64,000 nucleotides of DNA from Methylobacterium sp. 10 (GTDB taxonomy: Bacteria > Pseudomonadota > Alphaproteobacteria > Rhizobiales > Beijerinckiaceae). Numbering within the stretch: position 1 is the stretch's first letter; every line of letters starts with the position of its first letter. The stretch lies in NCBI RefSeq assembly GCF_000519085.1, contig NZ_KI912577.1, positions 4,768,035 through 4,832,034 of the forward strand, read 5' to 3'. Position numbers and translations under genes: made by a program. The notes below the pieces were generated by a model that did no database searches, was not told where the DNA came from, and saw nothing but the letters and a program-made list of their open reading frames with translations. Shown here piece after piece: positions 36,904 to 45,300 of the stretch.

Positions 36904-36948
36904 CCTCAAGCGTTAGTGCTCCGCATCACTCCTGGAAAGGAACTTTGC

Positions 36949-37290
36949 ATGACCGACGTGAACACTGCCATCAAGACCGAGATCGATTCCCAGGACGTCG
37001 TCGTGTTCATGAAGGGTACGCCGCAATTCCCCATGTGTGGCTTCTCCGGGCAGGTCGTCCAGATCCTCAATTACCTCGAAGTGCCGTTCAAGGGCGTTAA
37101 CGTTCTCGACGACATGGCGATCCGCGACGGTATCAAGGCTTTCTCGAGCTGGCCGACCATTCCGCAGATCTACGTGAAGGGCGAGTTCTTGGGCGGTTGC
37201 GATATCACCCGCGAGATGTTCCAGTCGGGAGAGTTACAGCAGTTCCTCACCGAAAAAGGTGTGGCGGTAAAGGCAACTGCCGTCGCCTGA
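36949..37290 (+). CDS. grxD: Monothiol glutaredoxin, Grx4 type
   Basis: A 113-residue thioredoxin-fold protein with the monothiol active site CGFS (MCGFSGQVVQIL), the preceding VVFMKGTPQFP, WPTIPQIYVKGEFLGGCDI and the C-terminal glutathione-binding GGCD. Monothiol glutaredoxins carry a glutathione-ligated [2Fe-2S] cluster and pair with BolA proteins. AAGGA lies seven bases before the ATG. An intrinsic terminator follows at 37324. Confidence 0.95.
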   Translation: MTDVNTAIKTEIDSQDVVVFMKGTPQFPMCGFSGQVVQILNYLEVPFKGVNVLDDMAIRDGIKAFSSWPTIPQIYVKGEFLGGCDITREMFQSGELQQFLTEKGVAVKATAVA

Positions 37291-37323
37291 AACGACCAAA
37301 GCTCAATGTCAGAGAGCGATGAG

Positions 37324-37344
37324 GGGCGCGCGAGCGCCCTTTTT
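37324..37344 (+). terminator. Intrinsic terminator after grxD
   Basis: GGGCGC (37324-37329), tetraloop GCGA, GCGCCC (37334-37339) and five T (37340-37344), 33 bases after the grxD stop. It closes the purL-bolA-DUF29-grxD transcript. Confidence 0.85.
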
Positions 37345-37941
37345 CGTGCCGCTTGCCCTGTTCTGTCTAAGAGTGCGACGGTCCGTCCCGTTGATCCTTG
37401 GGTGGTAAGTCCTGCGATGGCGGCCGATCTGCCGTCCATCGCGGACCTTGATACGACACGGTCAAGTTTCGTAAAAATACTGAAAATTCGAACTAAATGA
37501 TACTATGTCTCTATCCAAACTGGACACCGACAGATTTATTTAGGGTTAGGTAGAAATTTTTTGAATAATAAATGCGTATTGTTTCACAAACTAATACCGC
37601 GATGCGCTAGATTGATGGTTATTCGTAGACCGTATATATAAGTTGTGTTGCAGATTACGGTCTCATGAATTCAGAATGTTACAGAAAGCGAGATCTAACC
37701 GTCGATAAACTGGGTGTGATCGCCGGGAATGTCTCTTCGCATGGCGGAGGCTTCGCTCGAAACTTCGCAAACCTGCAATCAAGTGCGCTGCCGCACTGCG
37801 AAAACTTCGCGGCGATGCAAAAGCAAATTAAGCGTAAATAATCGTGGCGGTCGGGAACTTGTTGCCGCAATCCACATTATCTGTTTATACGCACATAACG
37901 ACCCATGCGAAGTTCGCACGGCTCAAGGTCCGGTGACCGCA
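37345..37941. other. AT-rich, apparently non-coding island
   Basis: About 600 bases without a convincing gene. Bases 37460-37700 are strikingly AT-rich beside the surrounding high-GC genome (runs such as TTTTTTGAATAATAAA and GTATATATAA). An 8-bp inverted repeat lies at 37627-37663. The octamer AACTTCGC occurs at 37761 and 37803 and inverted at 37907. I see no tRNA, transposase remnant or intrinsic terminator. It may be a regulatory or recently acquired segment. Confidence 0.6.
37627..37663. repeat. Inverted repeat with 8-bp arms in the AT-rich island
   Basis: AGACCGTA (37627-37634) and TACGGTCT (37656-37663) are exact inverted repeats separated by 21 AT-rich bases including TATATATA. The two half-sites are about three helical turns apart, as expected for an operator bound by two dimers or a looped protein, or the arms could form a weak hairpin. 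No regulator is adjacent. Confidence 0.4.
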
Positions 37942-38157
37942 ATGCCAGTGTTCGAAGCAAAGAATCTCGATTCCGAATTCGAAGGCCAAGTTCTACTCGC
38001 GGCCATCCTGTTTCCCACTCAGGAAGCACAGGACCGTGCGTTGACTCATGGTCGCAATCGCGCCGCGCGCGGGTGCGCTATGGCAGATCCGATCACGATC
38101 GAAGCGCGATATCCGCATTCTTTGCGTGACCCTGAGATCGAAGTGCAAATGTCCTGA
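37942..38157 (+). CDS. Possible small gene or gene remnant, hypothetical
   Basis: A 71-residue frame (MPVFEAKNLDSEFEGQ...) with balanced amino-acid composition, a hydrophobic patch VLLAAILFP and an acidic N terminus. No good ribosome-binding site precedes the ATG, and no family is recognised. The same frame runs open upstream to 37729 with an odd Cys/Arg-rich composition, so this may be the end of a decayed gene. It lies 30 bases from the convergent coiled-coil gene. Confidence 0.25.
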   Translation: MPVFEAKNLDSEFEGQVLLAAILFPTQEAQDRALTHGRNRAARGCAMADPITIEARYPHSLRDPEIEVQMS

Positions 38158-38187
38158 GTGGGCGAGTTTTAGATATCCTTAGCCGAG

Positions 38188-39012
38188 CTACCAAGCCTGG
38201 TTGGTGATCACCCCCTGCTTGGTCAAAACGGCCCAATTCCGCCCGCGCCTCTCAATGGAATCGACCTTGCCGATGCCTGGGATCGAGTCTCCCGGGACGA
38301 CCTCGACAAGCCGATGACGGCGGTCTTCGATAACGGCAACACCGTTATAGACCTCTCTAACAGCCCAACTTTCGATCACCGCCGGCGTGGGAGCCTTCGC
38401 TTTGTCAGGAAGGGACCCGGTTTCCGTAGGCTCAGGTTGATGGGCCTTCGCAGCTTGTGGTGCCGGCACCGGCGTGGCCGGAACGGCTGCCACAATCCGC
38501 TTCTCCCATTGCGACGTCAGAGCCGCGATCTTCGCCGTCTGGTCTCGCTCGGTCTGATCCTGCCGGTCGGCAAGTCTCGTGACTGTCGAAACGATGGCTT
38601 GTTCGGCCTTGCCGATCCGCTCGTTAAGGGTAGCGGAACGGTTCTTCGCCTCGCTTCGGACTGACTCGGTGGCATCCTGTACCTGCGCGAGGACTTTCCC
38701 AAGCTTCTCGATGTCGGCCTGGAGATGGGCAACATCCGTTTGGCGCAATTCTAGACGAGATTGGATCTGCGTCAGTCTCTCTATGGATGAATCGGCTTTG
38801 GGCGAAACAAGGCTCATCGTACCCGCGCCTACGGCAAGGCCGATCATGAGAGCTGCTGCTGTCACGCCAGCAAGAAGCGGAGTGATCAAGGCCAGGCGCC
38901 TGCGCTCCGCCAGCACCGGCGTAGACTTCGCTTTGGCGCCGCTGACGGCTTGCTTCAAAAGCGCTTCCGGCGACCGATCGGATTCCGCCGTCCCGATGAC
39001 CTTATCCGCCAT
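38188..39012 (-). CDS. Membrane-anchored coiled-coil protein with a C-terminal beta domain (unknown function)
   Basis: A 274-residue protein: basic cytosolic N terminus, one membrane helix (about 42-66, ITPLLAGVTAAALMIGLAVGAG), a long heptad-rich coiled coil (about 75-165), a Pro/Ala-rich linker (about 170-205) and a compact C-terminal domain VYNGVAVIEDRRHRLVEVVPGDSIPGIGKVDSIERRG. That last domain recurs in Rhizobiales membrane proteins I remember as hypothetical. The layout suggests a periplasmic spacer that positions a binding module. It sits at the edge of the flagellar locus; a link to motility is unproven. Confidence 0.65.
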   Translation of the reverse strand: MADKVIGTAESDRSPEALLKQAVSGAKAKSTPVLAERRRLALITPLLAGVTAAALMIGLAVGAGTMSLVSPKADSSIERLTQIQSRLELRQTDVAHLQADIEKLGKVLAQVQDATESVRSEAKNRSATLNERIGKAEQAIVSTVTRLADRQDQTERDQTAKIAALTSQWEKRIVAAVPATPVPAPQAAKAHQPEPTETGSLPDKAKAPTPAVIESWAVREVYNGVAVIEDRRHRLVEVVPGDSIPGIGKVDSIERRGRNWAVLTKQGVITNQAW

Positions 39013-39139
39013 TACCCATGCTTTCCGTTTGAATGCCTCATCAATGGTTAAGGACGTTTGTTTACTGAAAGGTTACCATAAGTCGGAAGGGAACCCGTAT
39101 CGATCGTTGGCAGCGGGCAGCGTATCGAGGACTGTTCCG

Positions 39140-39493
39140 ATGCAGCGACGGGGGGCGATACGCATGGTGAGGGCGATATTGATCCGCAGCCTGACTTTCT
39201 GCGTGATCACGAACCTGATATCACGCGCCATGGCGCTAGAGCCGTTGCGGTCGGTGCCGCAGCAGGCGGCGAAGCCTTGCCCCAGGCACGGTTCGGGCTT
39301 CATCCGCATTCCCGGCTCGGAAACCTGTATCCGGGTCGGCGGACGGGCGGCGACGGGGCTCAATCTCCGTTCTCGCGAAGATGGCCCCGCCATCCGACCG
39401 ATCGCTAGCGGCCGCCTGGCTGTCGATACCCGCACGAAGACAAATTATGGCCCGGTTCGGACCTATGTCCGGATCAACGCGGGTCAGCGTTGA
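39140..39493 (+). CDS. Secreted protein consisting of a porin N-terminal domain only (truncated porin or mini-porin)
   Basis: A 117-residue protein with a signal peptide (hydrophobic ILIRSLTFCVITNLISRAMA). Its mature part matches the start of Rhizobiales Porin_2 proteins: CPRHGSGFIRIPGSETCIRVGGR, then GRLAVDTRTKTNYGPVRTYVRIN. Full porins continue for another 300 or more residues as a 16-strand barrel; here the frame stops after two or three strands. GAGG lies nine bases before the ATG at 39140; a second in-frame ATG at 39164 is possible. The frame is intact, so it is either a relic or a stable short form. It ends eight bases from the convergent flgN-like gene. Confidence 0.6.
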   Translation: MQRRGAIRMVRAILIRSLTFCVITNLISRAMALEPLRSVPQQAAKPCPRHGSGFIRIPGSETCIRVGGRAATGLNLRSREDGPAIRPIASGRLAVDTRTKTNYGPVRTYVRINAGQR

Positions 39494-39500
39494 ACCACTT

Positions 39501-39989
39501 TCATAGGTTGCGCGATAGCACCAGAGGTTGGCTCCGGCCCGCCGGGCCCCTGCCATAAGGTGACGGCGGCTGAGACGGGCGTCCATACACGGTAGCCGTT
39601 CTTGAGCGACTCATGTCTTCGGCCAGGGACTTGACTAAGCTCTCGGAGACCGTGCGTGCCGTCGCCAGCACGATCTGACTGGTTTCCACCACCTGGGCGA
39701 ATCGCCGGTGAGCGGATTTAAGCTCCTCAATGGATTCTGGAGCGAACCGGGCCAATGCAATGGCATTTGCTTTGGCTACCTCCAGGCTCTGCATGTAGGA
39801 CGCTCCCAGAGCAGTCTTCCGCTCGGTCTGCGAGAGGCCCTGGCGCAGACGCCCGACTCGAACGTGGCTCCCCTCCTCCGAGAGGATGTCCTCCAGCGCC
39901 TGCATCGTCTGCATGATATGGGCGATCAGCGCATCTGCCCCGACCTTGTCCGCGATGCGCAGGGATCTCGTCTCAATTGCGGCTTGCAT
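39501..39989 (-). CDS. FlgN-like flagellar protein (putative export chaperone)
   Basis: A 162-residue helical protein: ALIAHIMQTMQALEDILSEEGSHVRVGRL, LSQTERKTALGASYMQSLEVAK, and a C-terminal TVSESLVKSLAEDMSRSRTATVYGR. This matches the helical hairpin pattern of FlgN-type chaperones, which keep hook-associated proteins soluble for export; the identification rests on pattern and position. It overlaps the upstream rod-binding gene by 17 bases, so the two are translationally linked. The last 30 residues are Pro/Gly/Arg-rich and probably disordered. Confidence 0.65.
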   Translation of the reverse strand: MQAAIETRSLRIADKVGADALIAHIMQTMQALEDILSEEGSHVRVGRLRQGLSQTERKTALGASYMQSLEVAKANAIALARFAPESIEELKSAHRRFAQVVETSQIVLATARTVSESLVKSLAEDMSRSRTATVYGRPSQPPSPYGRGPAGRSQPLVLSRNL

Positions 39990-40398
39990 TTCCAGCCTCC
40001 TGCATCTTGATCATCTCGCGGTAGACCTGATCGGCGATGCCGATCCCGCCGCTCTTTGCCATTTGGCCCGCATACTCCTTGGTCAGCATCGACCGGTAAA
40101 CCGCCCCGCCGGTGCCGTTGTCGCCGAGAGGGCCATCGGTGCCCTCCGAGGCGGTAAGCCGCTCCAGCGTCTGCTCTAGGAACATCGTCTCGAACTCGTT
40201 GGACGCTTTGCGGGCCTTGATCTCCGCAGGTGTCTTGGCCGTGGCCGAGACCGTCGCTGCCAGTCTGTTGGTGGCAGACGTTGAGCCCGCCTTTGCCGCC
40301 TCTTCCTTGAGGCCGTTGCCGACCGATTTGGCGATGTCGCCGACGATAGCCCGGCCGACCCCGATGGCGGCCTTGGCGGCGAGGGGTGCGAACAACAT
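39973..40398 (-). CDS. Flagellar rod-binding protein, FlgJ N-domain type (CheL)
   Basis: A 141-residue protein with the FlgJ rod-binding domain: ASNEFETMFLEQTLERLT and YRSMLTKEYAGQMAKSGGIGIADQVYREMIKMQ. The muramidase half of enterobacterial FlgJ is absent, as usual in Alphaproteobacteria, where the gene is also called cheL. It caps or scaffolds the growing rod in the periplasm. I start at the ATG at 40398, because GAGG is eight bases upstream; an ATG at 40404 is too close to that site. It follows flgI after about 40 bases. Confidence 0.85.
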   Translation of the reverse strand: MLFAPLAAKAAIGVGRAIVGDIAKSVGNGLKEEAAKAGSTSATNRLAATVSATAKTPAEIKARKASNEFETMFLEQTLERLTASEGTDGPLGDNGTGGAVYRSMLTKEYAGQMAKSGGIGIADQVYREMIKMQEAGNASRN

Positions 40399-40441
40399 GG
40401 TCATCGCCTCGTGGGTGGGAGGAGGAAGGAGAGGAGGTGCA

Positions 40442-41629
40442 TCACATCACCTCGATATCGGCCTGGAGTGCGCCGGCGGCCTTGATGGCCTGCAGGATCG
40501 AGATCAGGTCACGGGGGCCGACCCCTAGTGCGTTGAGGCCATCCACCAGCTCACGCAGGGTGACGCCTTCCTTGACCATGGCGAGCTTGTTGCCCTCGCC
40601 GGTATCCACCTTGACGCCGGTGCGCGGGACCACCGTGGTCGTGCCGTTGGAGAGCGGCGCCGGCTGGCTCACCTGCGGCTGCTCGGTGATGGTGACGGTG
40701 AGATTCCCCTGAGCGATGGCGACGGTGGATACGCGCACGTCGCGGCCCATGACGATGATGCCCGAGCGCTCGTCGACGACGACCCGCGCCGTCTGGTCGG
40801 GCTCGATCTTCAGCTGCTCGATCTCGGTGACCATGCGGATCATGTTGCCGTTGTACTTGGCCGGGATCTGCAGGGTGACGGTGGCCGGGTCGGTGGGCTC
40901 GGCGGTGTCGGCGCCCATGAAGTCGTTGATCGCGGCGGCGATCCGCTTCGAGGTGGTGAAGTCCGGGTTGCGCAGGGACAGGCGCAGGGAGCGCATGTCG
41001 TTCATCTTGAACGCCGTCTCCCGCTCGATCATCGCCCCGTTGGGCACGCGCCCGTTGGTGGGCACCCCGCGCGTGATCTTGGCGGCATCGCCCTCGGCCG
41101 AGAAGCCCGCAATGGCGACCGATCCCTGCGCCAGGGCGTAGACCTCGCCATCGGCGCCGAGGAGCGGCGTCACCAGCAGGGTGCCGCCCTGCAGGGACTT
41201 GGCGTCGCCCAGGGACGAGACCGTGATGTCGATGCGGTTTCCCTGCGTCGCGAAGGGCGGCAGGCTGGCGGTGACCATCACAGCTGCCAGGTTCTGGGTG
41301 CGCATGGTGGCACCCCGGGTGTTGACCCCAAGACGCTCGAGCATCGCCTGGAGGGACTGGCGGGTGAAGGGGATGTTGTTCAGAGTGTCGCCGGTGCCGT
41401 TGAGGCCGACGACGATGCCGTAGCCCACGAGCTGGTTCTGGCGCACGCCCTCGATACTCGCGAGATCCTTGACCCGCGACAGGGCGAGGGCTTGGCCGCT
41501 CAAGGCGCTGACCAGCGCCAGCATCGCGGCGACGCAGCGAACGAGAGAGACGTATCGATGGGGCCGGGCGATCGCGATTGGCATGATGCGCTTTGCTGGT
41601 CGGCGGGGCATGTCGTGATGGTTGGACAT
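40442..41629 (-). CDS. flgI: Flagellar P-ring protein FlgI
   Basis: A 395-residue periplasmic protein that builds the P-ring around the rod in the peptidoglycan layer. A signal peptide ends near QALA (residue 50), followed by the conserved SRVKDLASIEGVRQNQLVGYGIVVGLNGTGD and ending ILQAIKAAGALQADIEVM. In-frame starts at 41611 or 41584 would give a more normal signal peptide length; none has a clear ribosome-binding site. It heads the flgI-flgJ-flgN-like operon on the minus strand. Confidence 0.95.
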   Translation of the reverse strand: MSNHHDMPRRPAKRIMPIAIARPHRYVSLVRCVAAMLALVSALSGQALALSRVKDLASIEGVRQNQLVGYGIVVGLNGTGDTLNNIPFTRQSLQAMLERLGVNTRGATMRTQNLAAVMVTASLPPFATQGNRIDITVSSLGDAKSLQGGTLLVTPLLGADGEVYALAQGSVAIAGFSAEGDAAKITRGVPTNGRVPNGAMIERETAFKMNDMRSLRLSLRNPDFTTSKRIAAAINDFMGADTAEPTDPATVTLQIPAKYNGNMIRMVTEIEQLKIEPDQTARVVVDERSGIIVMGRDVRVSTVAIAQGNLTVTITEQPQVSQPAPLSNGTTTVVPRTGVKVDTGEGNKLAMVKEGVTLRELVDGLNALGVGPRDLISILQAIKAAGALQADIEVM

Positions 41630-41657
41630 GCCGGTTAGTCTGCCAGGACCATGCCAA

Positions 41658-41707
41658 CCGGTTCAATCCAATAAGTATCTGAAATACAACGAATTATCTT
41701 GAACCGG
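41658..41707. repeat. Long-armed inverted repeat between flgI and fliX
   Basis: CCGGTTCAA (41658-41666) and TTGAACCGG (41699-41707) are perfect 9-bp inverted repeats separated by 32 AT-rich bases that themselves include GTAT-N5-ATAC (41675-41687). The position, just upstream of the flgI start and in a divergent promoter region, suggests an operator. There is no T run, so it is not an intrinsic terminator. Confidence 0.5.
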
Positions 41708-41770
41708 CCGTTGCCCTCGCTTATGGCGCCGACTGCTTTCCCTGCCGACCCGGCAGCTTCTGCCCGGTCG

Positions 41771-41786
41771 TTTACGGATGATTAAC
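41771..41786 (+). promoter_or_regulatory. Imperfect CtrA-type site upstream of fliX
   Basis: TTTA (41771-41774), seven bases, TTAAC (41782-41786), one mismatch from the CtrA consensus TTAA-N7-TTAAC, 80 bases before fliX. Caulobacter fliX is a cell-cycle regulated flagellar gene, so a CtrA site is plausible but unproven. Confidence 0.4.
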
Positions 41787-41865
41787 CATCGGGGGCGGAT
41801 TCTGCTGAGCGGAACGATCGTCGTGCCGATGGGCGAAGCGACGCCCTGATTTTCGGAGACGGCTC

Positions 41866-42297
41866 ATGCGCGTCGATAACCGCCTCGTCTCCCACGCCTC
41901 GGCCGCACCCTCGCCCGCCTTGCGCAGGACGGGTGCGACCCCTTCCTTCCTGCTTGGCGCTGATGCGGCCGCGACCACCTCTTCGGCCACCACCGCACCG
42001 ACCACATCGCTGGCGGGGCTCGACGCGATCCTGACCCTGCAGGGCCAGGGAGAGCAGCCCGGCGAGCGCCGCCGGCGCTTCGCCAAGCGTGGCCACGACC
42101 TTCTCGACGGCCTCGATCGGCTGAAGGCCTCCCTGGTGATGGGAAGGGTTTCGACGCGGGAACTCCAAGCCATTGCAAGCCGCCTCTCGGAGCGTGCCGA
42201 GTCCAGCGGCGATCCGCGCCTAGACGGGCTCATCGCCGATATCGAGCTTCGCGCAGCGGTGGAACTCGCCAAGCTGTCGGCCGCTCAAGCCACCTGA
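41866..42297 (+). CDS. fliX: Flagellar assembly regulator FliX
   Basis: A 143-residue protein. The N terminus is variable and Ala/Thr-rich; the C-terminal half has the FliX pattern RRRRFAKRGHDLLDGLDRLKASLVMGRVS and ELQAIASRLSERAESSGDPRLDGLIADIELRAAVELAKL. In Caulobacter FliX couples completion of the basal body to the activator FlbD. GGAGACGG precedes the ATG. It is divergent from flgI, with the inverted repeat and the CtrA-like site between them. Its 3' end faces the convergent histidine-kinase gene. Confidence 0.88.
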   Translation: MRVDNRLVSHASAAPSPALRRTGATPSFLLGADAAATTSSATTAPTTSLAGLDAILTLQGQGEQPGERRRRFAKRGHDLLDGLDRLKASLVMGRVSTRELQAIASRLSERAESSGDPRLDGLIADIELRAAVELAKLSAAQAT

Positions 42298-42334
42298 CGG
42301 GGCTTGCCGTCGGAAGCGAGGGCCTTCCTCCGCT

Positions 42335-45300
42335 TCAGGTTTCCATCATCTCGCGGATGCGTCCAGCCAGGATCTCCACCGGAAACGGCTTGGTGATCAT
42401 CTGCATGCCCGGATCGAGCTGACCGTTGCCGAAAATGGCGTTCTCGGCATAGCCGGTGATGAACAGGACCTTCAGACCGGGCCGGGTTTCGCGGGCCTGA
42501 TCAGCGAGCTGGCGGCCGTTGAGGCCGGGAAGGCCGACATCGGTCACGAGCAGGTCGACGCGCTCCTGCGTGAGCAGGATCTTGAGGCCGGACAGACCGT
42601 CCGATGCCGAGATCGTGCGGTAGCCGAGGTCTTCCAGCACGTCGACGATGAGGTCGCGTACCACCCCCTCGTCCTCGACAACGAGGACGGTCTCACCCGC
42701 GCCGATGCGGGCGACCCCCGCGAGGGTGTCCGCCGGGCCCGACTCCGTCACCGTTTCGACGGAGCGGGGCAGGTAGAGCTTCACCGCCGTGCCGTGACCG
42801 ACGTGCGAGTCGATCTTGGCATGGCCGTCCGATTGCCGGGCGAAGCCGTAGATCATCGACAGGCCGAGGCCGGTCCCCTGCCCCAGGGGCTTCGTGGTGA
42901 AGAACGGGTCGAAGGCCCGGGCGATGACCTCGGCCGGCATGCCGGTGCCCGTATCCGACACGACTATGCTGACATACGCGCCCGGCTCCACCCCCGGATG
43001 CAGCCGGGCATAGGCGCGGTCGAGTTCGGTGTTGGCGGTTTCGATGCGGAGGCGGCCGCCATCCGGCATGGCATCGCGGGCATTGATGGCGAGGTTGAGG
43101 ATCGCGTTCTCGAGCTGGTGCGGATCGCACAGGGTCAGCCACAGCCCCTCCCCCATGACGATGTCGAGGGAGATCGTCTCGCCGATCGTCCGGCGCAGGA
43201 GGTCTTCGAGGGATGCGATCAGGGCGTTGCCATCGACCAGCTTCGGATCGAGCGGCTGGCGCCTGGCGAAGGCGAGGAGCCGGTGGGTCAGCGCCGCGGC
43301 CCGGTTGGCGGAGGACATCGCCGCCTTGGCGTAGCGCTCGATGTTCTCCATCCGGCCTTGCGACAGGCGGGTCTGCATCAGGTCGAGGGAGCCGACGATA
43401 CCGGTGAGCAAGTTGTTGAAATCATGAGCGATACCGCCGGTGAGCTGTCCGACGGCCTCCATCTTCTGGGCCTGACGCAAGGCGTCTTCGGCGAGTTCGA
43501 GGGCGACCGCCTGCTCGCGCTCGGCCGTGGTGTTGCGGCCGCTGGCATAGATCCGCCCATCCTCGAACGCGCCCGTCCAGGCGAACCAGCGGTAGCTGCC
43601 GTCGGCGTGGCGCAGCCGGAACTCGAAGGGTTCGGTGAGCGGTTCGGCAACGATGGCCGAGAAGGTGGAACAGACGGCGTCGCGGTCGTCGGGATAGGCG
43701 AGATCCGCGAAGGATCGGCCGGCGAGATCGTCGGATGTCCAGCCGAGAAGGGTCGTCCAGGCGGTGTTGACCGCCGCGATCCGGCTGTCCGCTTCCGTGA
43801 CCATCAGCAGATCCTGCGACAGACGCCAGGCCCTGTCGCGTTCCTGGGTCCGCTCCTGGACTTCCTGGGTTCGGGCCTGGACCTGCTGTTCCAGCGTCTC
43901 GTTCAGGCGCCTCAGGGCGTCTTCGGCGAGGGCTCGGTCGGTGACGTCGTGCCCCTCGGCGAAGATGCCGGTGACGGTGCCGTCAGCCTCCGTGATCGGC
44001 TGGTAGACGAGGTTGAGGATGCGCTGTTCGAGGCCGCCGTCGCGTCCGGACTGGATCGTCACCGGCATGTTCCGGCCGATGAAGGGCCGCCCCGTCGCGT
44101 AGACCTCGTCGAGAAGCTCGAAGAAGCCCTGCCCCTCCACCTCCGGCAACGCCTCGCGGACGCTGATCCCGATGATGTCGCGGTGGCCGACGAGCTGGAG
44201 ATAGGCCTCGTTGGTGTACTCGAACACGTGCGAGGGCCCGTTCAGGACGCACATGAAACCGGGCGCGTCCTGGAACAGCGTGCGCAATCGGTCGCGCTCC
44301 GCCGTCCTCTGCCGGACTTCCGAGAGAAGAGCCTCGTTGGCCTGCCTCAGGGCTTCGGCCGCCTCTTGACGCATGCGGACGGCTTCGGCCAGGACGGCGT
44401 TGCGCTCGCGCTCGGCCTCATAGGCCGAGACGCTGGCGAGACTCGACGAGATCTGTCCGGCTAAGAGCTTGAGAAAGCTCAGGTAATCGTCATCGATGGG
44501 TCGGTGCGGGTTCAGCCCCACCGTCACGATGCCCAGCGGCGCGCTTCCACCCTGTCCGACCAGGGGCAGGCTCACCGCCTTCGCCGGCGGCCTCGACCAG
44601 TCGCCTGTCGGCCAGTTCTGCGCCGGATCGAGATCGACGATCGTCTCGCGTCCGGTGCCGCCGAGCAAGCCCGCGACGGGGCCGGCGGGATCGACGACCT
44701 CCGGTTGGGCGGCATGGTCCGCCGACATTCCGGTGGCGGCGGCGAGACGGGCGAGGCTGCCCCCGTCGGAGAGATGGATGGCGCTGAAGGGCAGATCGCG
44801 GCGGGCCTCGCCGAGGCTGGCCTCCACCGCCCGCAGGACATCGGAGCGGCTCTCCGCCCGCGCGAGACTCTCGCCGAGAAGACGCAGGATTCCGAGCCGC
44901 CGCTCGCTGATGACACGGTCCGTCTCTTCGCTGACCGCACAGAACAGGCCGCCCACCGTTCCGTCGTCGGCGAAGACCGGACTGTAGGAAAAAGTGTGAT
45001 ACGTTTCCTCGGGATAGCCGTTGCGCTCCAGGAGCAGCAGCAGCCCGCGATCCCAGGTCGCTTCGCCATCCTCGTAGACGCTTCGGATGCGCGCCTCGAT
45101 GTCGTCCCAGATCTCGGCCCAGAGGATTTTGGTGGGTTTCGCGAGGGATTCCGGGTGTTTGAGGCCGAGCGTCGGACGGTAGGCGTCGTTGTAGAAGAAC
45201 GCGATGTCCGGCCCCCAGCCGAGCCACATCTCGAACCGCGAGGTCAGGAGGATGCGCAAGGCGACCTTCAGCGCCTCGGGCCACCCTTCCGGCGGCCCGA

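Noticed and set aside
37729..37941. Upstream extension of the small frame at 37942
   Set aside because: Cys/Arg/Ser-rich sequence with no ribosome-binding site; it does not look like protein.
39062..39077. TTAC-N7-TTACC resembling a CtrA site upstream of the porin-like gene
   Set aside because: One mismatch in each half-site; such a match is expected by chance too often to list as a feature.
42794..44464. Open frame of 556 codons antisense to the hybrid kinase
   Set aside because: A shadow of the kinase reading frame; no start signal or motif.
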